A stretch of 12,144 nucleotides of DNA from an uncultured Eubacteriales bacterium (GTDB lineage Bacteria; Bacillota; Clostridia; Oscillospirales; Oscillospiraceae), in NCBI GenBank assembly GCA_900553135.1, contig USCO01000055.1, positions 1 to 12,144 of the forward strand, written 5' to 3'. A program made the translations under genes and the position numbers. This document shows, piece by piece, positions 1 through 6,426 of this stretch; positions within the stretch are counted from its first letter, which is position 1, and every line of letters begins with the position of its first letter. A model generated the notes under the pieces. It did no database searches, had not been told where the DNA came from, and saw nothing but the letters and a program-made list of their open reading frames with translations.

Positions 1-921
1 CAGCCACAGCCGCACCACGCCTACCCGGTAGTAGAAGTCGGAGCGCATGCGGCCCTGCTGGATCAGAAGTTCGGGTGTCTCGTTGGAGGCGCACACAATG
101 CGCACGTTGAAGCGGATGTCCTCCTTGCCGCCCACCCGGCGCACCTTCTGTTCCTCCAACACTTTCAGCAGCTTGGCCTGCATGGCGGTGTCCATGGAGT
201 TGATCTCGTCCAGGAACAGGGTGCCGCCGTCGGCCAGTTCAAACAGACCCTTTTTGGACTCCGCACCGGTGAATCCGCCCTTCTCCGTGCCGAAGAACAT
301 GCTCTCCAGCAGGTTTTCCGGAATGGCGGCGCAGTTTTGAGAGATAAAGGGGCGGTCGCGGCGGGAACTGAGACTGTGCAGCGCCTGGGCGAAGAGCTCC
401 TTGCCGGTGCCCGTCTCGCCGTAGATCAGGGTGGCGGAGTCGTTTTTGGCGATCTCCTTCACCTGCTGCTTCAGCTGCTGGATGTCGGGGCTGGCGGTGA
501 CGATGTCGTCCAGCACGGAGTGAGATTTGGGAATGGGAGCGGAGGGCTGGATGTTGTCAATTTTCAAAATGTGGGCAATGTCCACAGCCCCCTGAATGCC
601 TCCGGCTTCGTCCAGAATGGGATAGGTGGTGGTGGACATGGTGATGCGCAGGTTTTGGCTGGTCAACTCCTGCTTTTCTCCCACCGTCACCTTTCCCGTT
701 TGCAGGGTGCGCATGACGGTGCTGTTGCTTTCGTTCAGCTCGGGGTAGACGTCCAGCAGGTGACGGCCCAGAACATTGCGGGTAAACTGATCGGACAAGG
801 GCAGAGTGGTGCAGGGGCGGTAATACTCAATGATGCCGTCCTTATTGACCACCATCAGCCCCTCCATGGAGTCTCCGTTGGCGCTGAGCAGGCGGGTGAT
901 CTGCTGAAGATACTCTGTCAT
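1..921 (-). CDS. Sigma-54-dependent transcriptional activator (PAS + AAA+), C-terminus cut by window edge
   Basis: Enhancer-binding activator that uses ATP to remodel RNA polymerase holding sigma-54. The visible 307 residues show an N-terminal PAS-like sensor (about 15-120, with the line GLMVVNKDGIIEYY), a linker, then the AAA+ domain: Walker A GETGTGKE (168-175), Walker B GGTLFLDEI (232-240), and the arginine-finger region ending in DFYYRVGVV (295-303). The sigma-54 contact loop reads GGFTGA (215-220) rather than the usual GAFTGA; the key Phe and Thr are kept. The remaining AAA+ lid and the Fis-type DNA-binding helix lie beyond position 1. Start chosen at ATG 921, which has GGAGG about 8 bases upstream. 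The PAS-AAA+ layout resembles RocR/BkdR-type regulators of amino-acid or fermentation genes. Its targets are not visible and no -24/-12 promoter was seen in the window, so the signal and regulon are unknown. Family assignment is secure. Confidence 0.93.
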   Translation of the reverse strand, partial: MTEYLQQITRLLSANGDSMEGLMVVNKDGIIEYYRPCTTLPLSDQFTRNVLGRHLLDVYPELNESNSTVMRTLQTGKVTVGEKQELTSQNLRITMSTTTYPILDEAGGIQGAVDIAHILKIDNIQPSAPIPKSHSVLDDIVTASPDIQQLKQQVKEIAKNDSATLIYGETGTGKELFAQALHSLSSRRDRPFISQNCAAIPENLLESMFFGTEKGGFTGAESKKGLFELADGGTLFLDEINSMDTAMQAKLLKVLEEQKVRRVGGKEDIRFNVRIVCASNETPELLIQQGRMRSDFYYRVGVVRLWL

Positions 922-968
922 GGTCCGCACCTCCCACATAAGTCCCGGCCAAAACCGATCCTGCTCCT

Positions 969-997
969 AGTTTACGATAAATTCGCCCCGGGTGCAA
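969..997 (-). promoter_or_regulatory. Sigma-70-type promoter of the sigma-54 activator gene
   Basis: On the minus strand TTGCAC (997-992) and TAAACT (974-969) are separated by exactly 17 bases and lie about 48 bases before the activator's start codon. Spacing is ideal and each box differs from consensus at two positions or fewer. It lies after the stop of the preceding DUF523 gene, so the regulator can be transcribed on its own. Confidence 0.6.
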
Positions 998-1016
998 TCC
1001 AAATTTTCCCGGTGTG

Positions 1017-1460
1017 TCAAAGGGAGGGAAAGGCGTCGGATAGCTGGGACTCACCCAGAACGCGGATTCCGTGCTCTGTCAGCAGCTGGGCTGCCACGCC
1101 GCTGCCCGGGATCAGGCGGCGGGTAAAGGTGCCGTCGTAGATCTGGCCCTGGCCGCAGGAAGGGGAGCGCTCCTTCAAAATGGCCAAGGTGCAGTCGTAC
1201 TCCCGGGCGGCAGCCAGAGCAGCCTGGGCACCCGCTTCATAGGCGGCGGTGACGTCCTCGCCGTCCCGGTTCACCACACGGCTGTCCGGCTGGCGCTCGG
1301 CTGGTGTGCGGGGCGTGGGGAGCCCGCCCAGCACCTCGGGGCAGACGGGAATGAGGGTGTGGTCCTGGGCGCGGAGGGCCTCCAGCTGGGGAAGGGCTTT
1401 CCCGGTGCCGTCGTAGCGGCAGGGGGTGCCGAGGAGACAGGCACTGACCAGAATATTCAT
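1017..1460 (-). CDS. DUF523 family protein, TudS-like [4Fe-4S] thiouracil desulfidase homologue
   Basis: A 147-residue DUF523 protein. The family includes TudS, which removes sulphur from thiolated uracil using a [4Fe-4S] cluster held by three cysteines. The family signature is complete: SACLLG with C8, RYDG (15-18), VCPE with C40, GGLPTPR (45-51), DVTAAY (69-74) and KERSPSCG with C102. C8, C40 and C102 are the likely cluster ligands; C14 and C90 are extra. Length fits a stand-alone DUF523 protein. The start is ATG 1460, with AAAGGAGG about 10 bases upstream; an in-frame ATG at 1496 lies inside the terminator hairpin and is unlikely. No clear promoter of its own was found; the ireB terminator lies just upstream, so it may be read through from ireB. 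True substrate is uncertain (thiouracil or thiouridine salvage is inferred from the family). Cytosolic. Confidence 0.88.
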   Translation of the reverse strand: MNILVSACLLGTPCRYDGTGKALPQLEALRAQDHTLIPVCPEVLGGLPTPRTPAERQPDSRVVNRDGEDVTAAYEAGAQAALAAAREYDCTLAILKERSPSCGQGQIYDGTFTRRLIPGSGVAAQLLTEHGIRVLGESQLSDAFPSL

Positions 1461-1479
1461 GGAAAGAAAACCTCCTTTG

Positions 1480-1510
1480 AAAAAGGCCCGCCGCAAATGC
1501 GGCGGGCCTT
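1480..1510 (-). terminator. Rho-independent terminator after ireB
   Basis: A perfect 10-bp GC stem (1485-1494 with 1499-1508) with a 4-base loop is followed, on the minus strand, by TTTTT. It starts 12 bases past the ireB stop and precedes the DUF523 ribosome binding site, so it separates the two genes or lets only part of the transcripts through. Confidence 0.9.
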
Positions 1511-1521
1511 GTGGGGTGAAA

Positions 1522-1773
1522 TCAGTGGGTCAGATAATACTTGACCAGAGTTTGCAGCAACTCGTCCCGGTCTACCTTGCGGATGAGGGCGCGGGCGTTG
1601 TTGTGATTGGTGATATAGGTGGGGTCCTCGGAGAGAATGTACCCTACAATTTGGTTGACAGGGTTGTAGCCCTTTTCCTGAAGGGCCTGGTACACAGAAG
1701 CCAGGATCGCCTTGATCTCCAAATCGCGCTGGTCCCCCAGACTGAATTTCCGGGTGAAATCCATCTCGTCCAT
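1522..1773 (-). CDS. ireB: IreB family regulatory phosphoprotein (UPF0297)
   Basis: An 83-residue protein of the IreB/UPF0297 family. In Enterococcus IreB is a small cytosolic target of the PASTA-domain Ser/Thr kinase IreK, phosphorylated on N-terminal threonines, and it affects cephalosporin tolerance. Diagnostic stretches are LQEKGYNPVNQIVGY (31-45) and the C-terminal NARALIRKVDRDELL (58-72). A threonine sits at residue 7 near the start, where the family is phosphorylated. Start chosen at ATG 1773, preceded by TTAGGAGGTG at good spacing; ATG 1797 would include the ribosome site in the gene, and ATG 1764 is a less well placed internal alternative. In many Bacillota the next gene is the Holliday junction resolvase ruvX; here a DUF523 gene follows instead. 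The kinase is not in the window. Confidence 0.93.
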   Translation of the reverse strand: MDEMDFTRKFSLGDQRDLEIKAILASVYQALQEKGYNPVNQIVGYILSEDPTYITNHNNARALIRKVDRDELLQTLVKYYLTH

Positions 1774-1785
1774 CAAAACACCTCC

Positions 1786-1818
1786 TAAACTAAGCATGGA
1801 ACAGTTGTGCTTAGTTTA
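1786..1818. repeat. Perfect inverted repeat over the ireB promoter/leader
   Basis: An 11-base arm TAAACTAAGCA (1786-1796 on the plus strand) has its exact reverse complement at 1808-1818, with an 11-base spacer. The half-site centres are 22 bases apart, two helical turns. One arm contains the ireB -10 box and the other runs into the ribosome binding site. With the start of transcription expected near 1806, the first arm would be mostly outside the RNA, so a protein operator fits better than an RNA hairpin. Function is inferred. Confidence 0.6.
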
Positions 1819-1841
1819 CTCCAAAAACGCCTTGGTGTAAA
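1813..1841 (-). promoter_or_regulatory. Promoter of ireB
   Basis: Minus-strand TTTACA (1841-1836) and TAAACT (1818-1813) are spaced by 17 bases, about 40 bases before the ireB start. The -10 box is embedded in an 11-bp inverted repeat, so repressor control is plausible. Confidence 0.6.
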
Positions 1842-1869
1842 GGGTAGAGCGGGAAATTTTAAGAAAAAT

Positions 1870-3015
1870 TTAGAGATCCTGCCCCTCAGAAGGTTCAGTG
1901 GGCTCTGATTTGGAGACCTCCAGCCGGAAAAAGCAGCTCAAAACATAAAGAGCGGCGGCCAGGACTGCGGCGATGAGGAGGGAGAGGGAGGGCTGGCCCA
2001 TGGAGTAATAGTGCATAGGGCTCAGGTCGGGATCGTAGCCCATGAAAACCTGGGTGATGGTGGAATAGGTGACGTAGTGGGCAAGGAAGGGGAAACAGAA
2101 GGTGACCGCAGCCAGAACGGCGGCGGGTGCGAGCATGCCGCGCCGTCCCCGTTTCAGAAGGGGGAGGGCGGTGAGCAGGACCACCAGGGTCCAGAGCACC
2201 CAATATAGATTCCGCTGATTGGAATAGAGGGAGGGGGGCAGATCAACCCGCCAATAGAGACACCAGAATCCTGCCAGCAGGGGAACGCTTACAACGGGAA
2301 AGGCCTTCCAGACGGAGAAGGGAGCCCGGCGCAGCCGGAGCTGGGACGGCTTGGGCAGAGAGAAGGAAAGGCGGCGGCCCCCTTCTCCGGCCAGTCTCCG
2401 GGCCAGAAAGCGAGTGAACAGAGTGAAGACCACGGCCAGGAGGGTTTGGATCAACAGAGACAGAAGCAGATACAGAACAACGGTCAGAGTGAAGGAGCCG
2501 GTGAACCAAAGGGAGACAAACCGAGTGACGAAATTCACAGAGCCGCCCAGTAAGATCAGGGAAATCAGGATAGAGACGGCCGACCAGCTGACAAAGAAGG
2601 CCATGGTCCAGGTGCCCAGCTGGAACCATTTGGCGTGGTAGGTGTAGTGGGCCTGGAGATAAATGCCGTAGGACAGACAGGCCAAATAGATGAGCCAGCA
2701 CACGGGGAGAGGGACAAACTGAGCCAGCAGGAAAAACAGCAGTCCGCCGCCGATGGAAAAGGCAAAGGACAACAGGTTCTGCCAGTCGCTCTTTTCCAGA
2801 GTGCGCACCGGGGCCTTGGGGTCCAGCAGCTCGTCTACCGTTACCCCCAGGGCGCGGGCCAGGGCCACCAGGGTCCCCACATCGGGATAGCTGCCGCTCT
2901 CCCAGCGGGAGACCGACTTGTTGGAGACTCCAAGGCGGTCGGCCAGCTCCTGCTGGGTCAGATTTTTGGCCTTTCGGAACTGCCGCAGGCGCTGGGCAAA
3001 TTCCATCTCGTTCAT
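1870..3015 (-). CDS. XRE-type HTH regulator with C-terminal multi-pass membrane domain
   Basis: A 381-residue protein. Residues 5-65 form a Cro/C1-type helix-turn-helix: FRKAKNLTQQELADRLGVS (13-31) then KSVSRWESGSYPDVGTL (33-49). After a short linker (66-80) there are roughly eight to nine hydrophobic segments, starting at NLLSFAFSIGGGLLFFLL and ending with LLIAAVLAAALYVLSCFF, then a short acidic tail. This is a membrane-tethered one-component regulator, a layout common in clostridia and often found beside transporter or peptide-stress genes; no such partner is adjacent here. The DNA-binding part should face the cytosol. Start at ATG 3015 is preceded by GAGGAG; a second ATG three codons in is possible. 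No terminator was seen before ireB, so some read-through is possible. Its ligand and targets are unknown; self-regulation through direct repeats upstream is a guess. Confidence 0.88.
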   Translation of the reverse strand: MNEMEFAQRLRQFRKAKNLTQQELADRLGVSNKSVSRWESGSYPDVGTLVALARALGVTVDELLDPKAPVRTLEKSDWQNLLSFAFSIGGGLLFFLLAQFVPLPVCWLIYLACLSYGIYLQAHYTYHAKWFQLGTWTMAFFVSWSAVSILISLILLGGSVNFVTRFVSLWFTGSFTLTVVLYLLLSLLIQTLLAVVFTLFTRFLARRLAGEGGRRLSFSLPKPSQLRLRRAPFSVWKAFPVVSVPLLAGFWCLYWRVDLPPSLYSNQRNLYWVLWTLVVLLTALPLLKRGRRGMLAPAAVLAAVTFCFPFLAHYVTYSTITQVFMGYDPDLSPMHYYSMGQPSLSLLIAAVLAAALYVLSCFFRLEVSKSEPTEPSEGQDL

Positions 3016-3062
3016 GGTAACACTCCTCTCGTATTGGTCAGAGCGCTCTTCTTTCTGCCTCT

Positions 3063-3131
3063 ATCATACCGGAAAAAGGGTCCCGCCGCTACCCCGCAGG
3101 GTGAGAATTTGCTCTCGCAGGGCGGGAATTT
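3063..3131 (-). promoter_or_regulatory. Candidate promoter and operator of the XRE regulator gene
   Basis: A good -10 box TATGAT (3068-3063, minus strand) lies about 50 bases before the gene, but there is no recognisable -35 box 17 bases upstream (TAGCGG). Just upstream, two copies of a 16-base sequence, CGCAGGGTGAGAATTT (3095-3110) and CGCAGGGCGGGAATTT (3116-3131), match at 14 of 16 positions with a 21-base period, i.e. the same face of the helix. This is a possible activator or autoregulatory site. Confidence 0.4.
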
Positions 3132-3133
3132 CC

Positions 3134-3175
3134 AAAAAGCATCCCTGCCGGACCAGAATGGGTCCGGCAGGGATG
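3134..3175 (-). terminator. Hairpin with U-tract, repeat unit 1 (third after pheT)
   Basis: A perfect 15-bp stem (3140-3154 with 3161-3175) and 6-base loop is followed on the minus strand by CTTTTT. The stem sequence differs from units 2 and 3 but keeps full pairing. Confidence 0.7.
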
Positions 3176-3290
3176 AAAGAAAGTTGGCTAGCAGCCCGGC
3201 GAGGAGAAGGCCGGTGTATTTTCAGCCTTTCCCACGGGGCAGAAGCGAAACGGAGTTTCGCAGGAAATTCTTTTGCCTGTTTTGGTTTTC

Positions 3291-3333
3291 AAGAAAACAT
3301 CCCGGTCAAATCAAGGCAGATTCGACCGGGATG
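3291..3333 (-). terminator. Hairpin with U-tract, repeat unit 2 (second after pheT)
   Basis: A 15-bp stem (3298-3312 with 3319-3333) with a single mismatch and 6-base loop is followed on the minus strand by TTTTCTT. Confidence 0.65.
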
Positions 3334-3448
3334 AAAGAAAATCGGCAAGCAGCCCGGCGAGGAGAAGGCCGGTGTATTTTCAGCCTTTCCCACGGGGCAG
3401 AGGCGAAACGGAGTTTCATAGGAAATTCTTTTGCCTGGTTTGGTTTTC

Positions 3449-3491
3449 AAGAAAACATCCCGGTCGAATCAAGGCAGATTCGACCGGGATG
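3449..3491 (-). terminator. Hairpin with U-tract, repeat unit 3 (first terminator after pheT)
   Basis: A perfect 15-bp stem (3456-3470 with 3477-3491) and 6-base loop is followed on the minus strand by TTTTCTT. It lies about 130 bases past the pheT stop and is the first terminator-like structure the pheST transcript would meet. Confidence 0.7.
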
Positions 3492-3592
3492 AAAGAAAAT
3501 CGGCAAGCTGCTCAGCGAGGAGAAGGCCGGTTTATTCGCCGACCTCTCCCACGGGGCAGAGGCGAAACGGAGTTTCGCAGGAAATTCTTTTG

Positions 3593-3619
3593 CCTACTTT
3601 TCTTTTCAAGAAAAGTAGG
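3593..3619. repeat. 12-bp palindrome abutting the pheT stop codon
   Basis: CCTACTTTTCTT (3593-3604) pairs perfectly with AAGAAAAGTAGG (3608-3619) around a 3-base loop. It touches the pheT stop codon at 3620-3622. It has no U-tract on either side, so it is more likely an mRNA 3'-end stem or one end of the repeat element than a terminator. In repeat units 1 and 2 the corresponding left arm has drifted and no longer pairs. Confidence 0.75.
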
Positions 3620-6310
3620 TCAGCGGAGGACGGCACCCAGCTCCTTCTCCAGGGTAGCCAGGATGCTCTTCACATCCTCGTCGGCCTCCTCGCCGGTGAG
3701 GGAGCGGTCGTCCGCCCGGAGGACCAGGTTGAAGGCCACGGACTTCTTGCCCTCAGCCACGCCCTTGCCGCGGTAGATGTCGAACAGGTTGCAGTCCTTC
3801 AGCAGGCCCTTGGCACCCTTGCGGATGCACTCCTCCAGCGCGCCCACGGTGACGGCCTCGTCGCAGACCACGGCGATGTCGCGGGTGACGGCGGGGAACT
3901 TGGGCAGGGGGACGTACTCGGGATCGGGACCCTTGGCGGCCATGAGCTCGTTGAGTTCCAGCTCAGCGCAGTAGAACTGGGCGTCCACGCCGTAGTTCTG
4001 GGCCACTAGGGGATGGATCTGACCCATGACGCCGATGCGGCGCTCGCCGGCGTACACATCGGCCACCCGGCCGGGATGATAGGAGGGATTGGTCTCCTGA
4101 GGCACCACAAAGCGGATGTCAGCGGCACGCAGGTCCTTCAGAACGGCCTCCACGCAGCCCTTCATGGCGTAGAAGTCCATGTCCTCGCCATAGGCACCCA
4201 TGGACAGGATCTTGTTCTCCACAGCCAGACCGTCCTCACCGCCGGGCAGGTAGATGCGGCCCACCTCGTAGAGCTTCACGTTCTGGTTGCGGTAGTTGTA
4301 GTTCCGGGTCAGAATCTCCAGCATGGAGGGCAGGACAGTGGTGCGCATGATGGAGGTGTCCTCGCCCAGGGGGTTGAGGATCTTAAAGGACTCCCGGCGC
4401 TTGTCGTCGGCGCTCCAGCGGATCTTGTCGTAGCAGGTGGGGGAGATGAAGGAGTAGGTGATAATCTCATCAAAGCCCAGGCTGCGGCACATGCCGCCCA
4501 GCTGACGCTCCAGCTTCTCCTCCTCGGAGAAACCACCCAGGGTGGTCTGGCCGCGCATGAGGGTGGTGGGGATGTTGTTGTAGCCGTGGAAGCGGGCAAC
4601 CTCCTCGGCCAGGTCGGCCATGCCGATGACGTCGCCGCGCCAGGAGGGAACGGTGACCTGATCGCCCTCCACCTGGAAGTCCAGCTTCTTCAGGATGGAG
4701 ACCATCTCGTCCTCGGCAATGTCGGTGCCCAGCAGACCGTTGATTTTCTCAGGCTCCAGCTTCAGGACGCGGGGCTGGGGCACGTAGTTGAGAATGTCGA
4801 TGGTGCCGTCCAGCACCTCGCCGGCGCCCAGCATCTCAACCAGCTCGCAGGCGCGGTTGACGGCGGGCAGGGTGTTCAGGGGGTCAAGGCCCTTCTCGAA
4901 CTTGGCGCTGGCCTCGGTACGCATGCCCAGAGCCAGAGCGCCCTTGCGGATGCAGGTGCCGTCGAAGCAGGCGGACTCGAAGACCACGTCCACGGTGTCG
5001 TCCACGATTTCGCTGTTCTCGCCGCCCATGATGCCAGCCAGACCCACGGCACGGGTCTCGTCGGCGATGACCAGATGGTTGGCGTTGAGCTTGCGGACCT
5101 GGCCATCCAGGGTGGTGAGCTCCTCGCCCTCCTGGGCCTGACGCACGATGATCTTGCCGCCCTTCACGTAGCGGTAGTCAAAGGCGTGCATGGGCTGGCC
5201 GTACTCCAGCATGACGTAGTTGGTGATGTCCACGATGTTGTTGATGGGACGCACACCCATGGAACGCAGCCGCTCCCGCATCCATTTGGGGGAGGGGGCG
5301 ATCTTCACGTTGCGCACCATGCGGGCGGTGTAGCGCTGGCACAGGTGGGCAGCGGGAGTCTCCACATCCAGCAGCTCCATGAGGTCGCCCTCAGCACCGC
5401 CCTTGACCACGGGCTCGTGGAGGGTGAGGGGAGCGTCGAAGGTGGCGGCGGCCTCGCGGGCCAGGCCGATGACGGAGAGACAGTCGGGACGGTTGGGGGT
5501 GATCTCAAACTCCACCACGTGGTCGTCCGCGCCGATGACGGGCTTCAGGTCGTCGCCGGGCTTGCAGTCCTCGCGGAGGATGAAGATACCGTCGGGGATG
5601 CAGTGGGGGAACTCAGCCTGCTGGGCATGGAGGTCCTCCAGGGTGCAGATGGAGTCGGACTTGGTGTTGTAGGCCACCAGGTCGCCCTCGTGGAGGTTGG
5701 GGCAGGCGGTGTCGGGAGAAGCGGTGGCGCCGCCCAGGTCCAGGCAGGTGTGGAAGGAGCCGTCAGGCTGCGTGGCGCACTCCAGCACCTTGGCAGCCAC
5801 CACGGGACCATAGATTTTGTGGCCGGGCTGGATGTCGGCGGGAATGGAGGGCTTCTCCTTGTCCAAGGGCTTGTAGTCGCCCAGAATGGCGGCGGGGGTG
5901 ATGACGGCGTAGGGGAAATCACGGGTGTCCAGGCCCAGCTCGGAAAGGCCGCACAGCATGCCGTTGGAGACCACGCCGCGCAGCTTGCCCTTCTCGATCT
6001 TCTTGCCGCCGGGGAGGGTGGACTTGTGCATGGCCACGGGGACCAGGTCGCCCACGTGGACGTTCCAGGCGCCGGTGACGATCTGGACAGGCTCGGCCTG
6101 ACCCACGTCGATCTGGCAGACCCACATGTGGTCGCTGTTCTCGTGGCGGGCCATCTCCAGCACCTTGCCCACCAGCACGTTGGAAATCTCGGCGCCCAGG
6201 TCGTAGGTGACCTCCACCTTGGAGCCGGAGAGGGTCATAGCCTCGGCAAATTCCTTGTCATTGGCCGCAACGGGGACGAACTCGTTGAGCCATTTACGCG
6301 ATAAATTCAT
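3620..6310 (-). CDS. pheT: Phenylalanyl-tRNA synthetase beta subunit with an about 100-residue insertion
   Basis: Beta subunit of the alpha2beta2 enzyme that charges tRNA-Phe; cytosolic. Domains in order: N-terminal core and EMAP-like tRNA-binding OB fold (about 43-130, ending SNGMLCGLSELGL), an extra segment (about 136-237), B3/B4 editing domain (about 262-480, with EITPNRPDCLSVIGLARE, INNIVDITNYVMLEYGQPMHAF region and RTEASAKFEKG), B5 (about 515-580), the catalytic-like core (about 600-795, HPGR at 745-748) and the FDX-ACB anticodon-arm domain (803-896, PKFPAVTRDIA). At 896 residues it is about 90-100 longer than the usual near-800 residue protein. The excess lies between DFPYAV and PDGIFILRED, which are nearly adjacent in ordinary homologues. 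The extra part contains VVAAKVLECA, CLDLGG and PNLHEGDLVAY, echoing VLVGKVLEMA, CQIDVG and WNVHVGDLVPV of the first OB fold. Start ATG 6310 has AGGGAG upstream. Follows pheS after a 116-base gap. Confidence 0.97.
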   Translation of the reverse strand: MNLSRKWLNEFVPVAANDKEFAEAMTLSGSKVEVTYDLGAEISNVLVGKVLEMARHENSDHMWVCQIDVGQAEPVQIVTGAWNVHVGDLVPVAMHKSTLPGGKKIEKGKLRGVVSNGMLCGLSELGLDTRDFPYAVITPAAILGDYKPLDKEKPSIPADIQPGHKIYGPVVAAKVLECATQPDGSFHTCLDLGGATASPDTACPNLHEGDLVAYNTKSDSICTLEDLHAQQAEFPHCIPDGIFILREDCKPGDDLKPVIGADDHVVEFEITPNRPDCLSVIGLAREAAATFDAPLTLHEPVVKGGAEGDLMELLDVETPAAHLCQRYTARMVRNVKIAPSPKWMRERLRSMGVRPINNIVDITNYVMLEYGQPMHAFDYRYVKGGKIIVRQAQEGEELTTLDGQVRKLNANHLVIADETRAVGLAGIMGGENSEIVDDTVDVVFESACFDGTCIRKGALALGMRTEASAKFEKGLDPLNTLPAVNRACELVEMLGAGEVLDGTIDILNYVPQPRVLKLEPEKINGLLGTDIAEDEMVSILKKLDFQVEGDQVTVPSWRGDVIGMADLAEEVARFHGYNNIPTTLMRGQTTLGGFSEEEKLERQLGGMCRSLGFDEIITYSFISPTCYDKIRWSADDKRRESFKILNPLGEDTSIMRTTVLPSMLEILTRNYNYRNQNVKLYEVGRIYLPGGEDGLAVENKILSMGAYGEDMDFYAMKGCVEAVLKDLRAADIRFVVPQETNPSYHPGRVADVYAGERRIGVMGQIHPLVAQNYGVDAQFYCAELELNELMAAKGPDPEYVPLPKFPAVTRDIAVVCDEAVTVGALEECIRKGAKGLLKDCNLFDIYRGKGVAEGKKSVAFNLVLRADDRSLTGEEADEDVKSILATLEKELGAVLR

Positions 6311-6338
6311 ATATGAAAACTCCCTTATCGATCGGATT

Positions 6339-6415
6339 GTAGGGGCCGCTGTCCCCAGCGGCCCGCTTGTATAGCAGGCAATCGCAGACGAGCCGATGAG
6401 GACATCGGCCCCTAC
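6339..6415. repeat. Nested palindromic element between pheS and pheT
   Basis: Outer arms GTAGGGGCC (6339-6347) and GGCCCCTAC (6407-6415) are exact inverted repeats. Inside are two 7-bp hairpins: GCCGCTG/CAGCGGC (6345-6351, 6356-6362) and GCCGATG/CATCGGC (6392-6398, 6403-6409), each with a 4-base loop. Only one arrangement of the overlapping GC arms can form at once. The layout resembles a REP/MITE-like intergenic repeat placed inside the operon; no U-tract follows on the minus strand, so it is not a standard terminator. It may still tune the pheS:pheT ratio or mRNA stability. Confidence 0.7.
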
Positions 6416-6426
6416 GGCTAAAAAAC

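Larger units (their letters stand above)
3140..3613. repeat. Three tandem copies of a 158-bp repeat downstream of pheT
   Basis: Units occupy 3140-3297, 3298-3455 and 3456-3613, each exactly 158 bases. They start with CATCCC, share a 15-6-15 hairpin, a common middle with GCGAGGAGAAGGCCGGT and CCCACGGGGCAGA, a GAAACGGAGTTTC palindrome, and end with GGAAATTCTTTTGCCT followed by TTTTCAAGAAAA. Units 2 and 3 share their hairpin sequence while unit 1 has a different stem with matching changes on both arms. Period 158 is not a multiple of three, so the array is not coding; open frames through it shift at each unit. It fills most of the roughly 600-base gap between pheT and the XRE gene. Likely a dispersed intergenic repeat family acting as serial terminators or mRNA 3'-end stabilisers; copies elsewhere in the genome cannot be checked here. 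Confidence 0.92.

Noticed and set aside
1870..3015. XRE gene as part of a toxin-antitoxin pair
   Set aside because: No small toxin gene is adjacent; the protein carries its own large membrane domain, typical of one-component regulators.
3140..3613. CRISPR array
   Set aside because: Units are 158 bases and near-identical throughout, with no short repeat/variable spacer pattern and no cas genes.
2918..3776. Plus-strand open frames through the 158-bp repeats giving similar Arg-rich peptides
   Set aside because: The 158-base period shifts the frame at each unit, the hairpin bases vary without regard to codons, and no ribosome site precedes them.
5600..5905. Frameshift or assembly artefact explaining the long PheT
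   Set aside because: The frame stays open, codon use is even, and the extra residues form a coherent, domain-like segment with recognisable motifs on both sides.
4013..6304. A 763-codon open frame on the plus strand opposite pheT
   Set aside because: It mirrors pheT codon by codon, is rich in Gly/Val/His/Leu as expected from the complement of GC-rich codons, and has no recognisable domain; pheT itself is certain.
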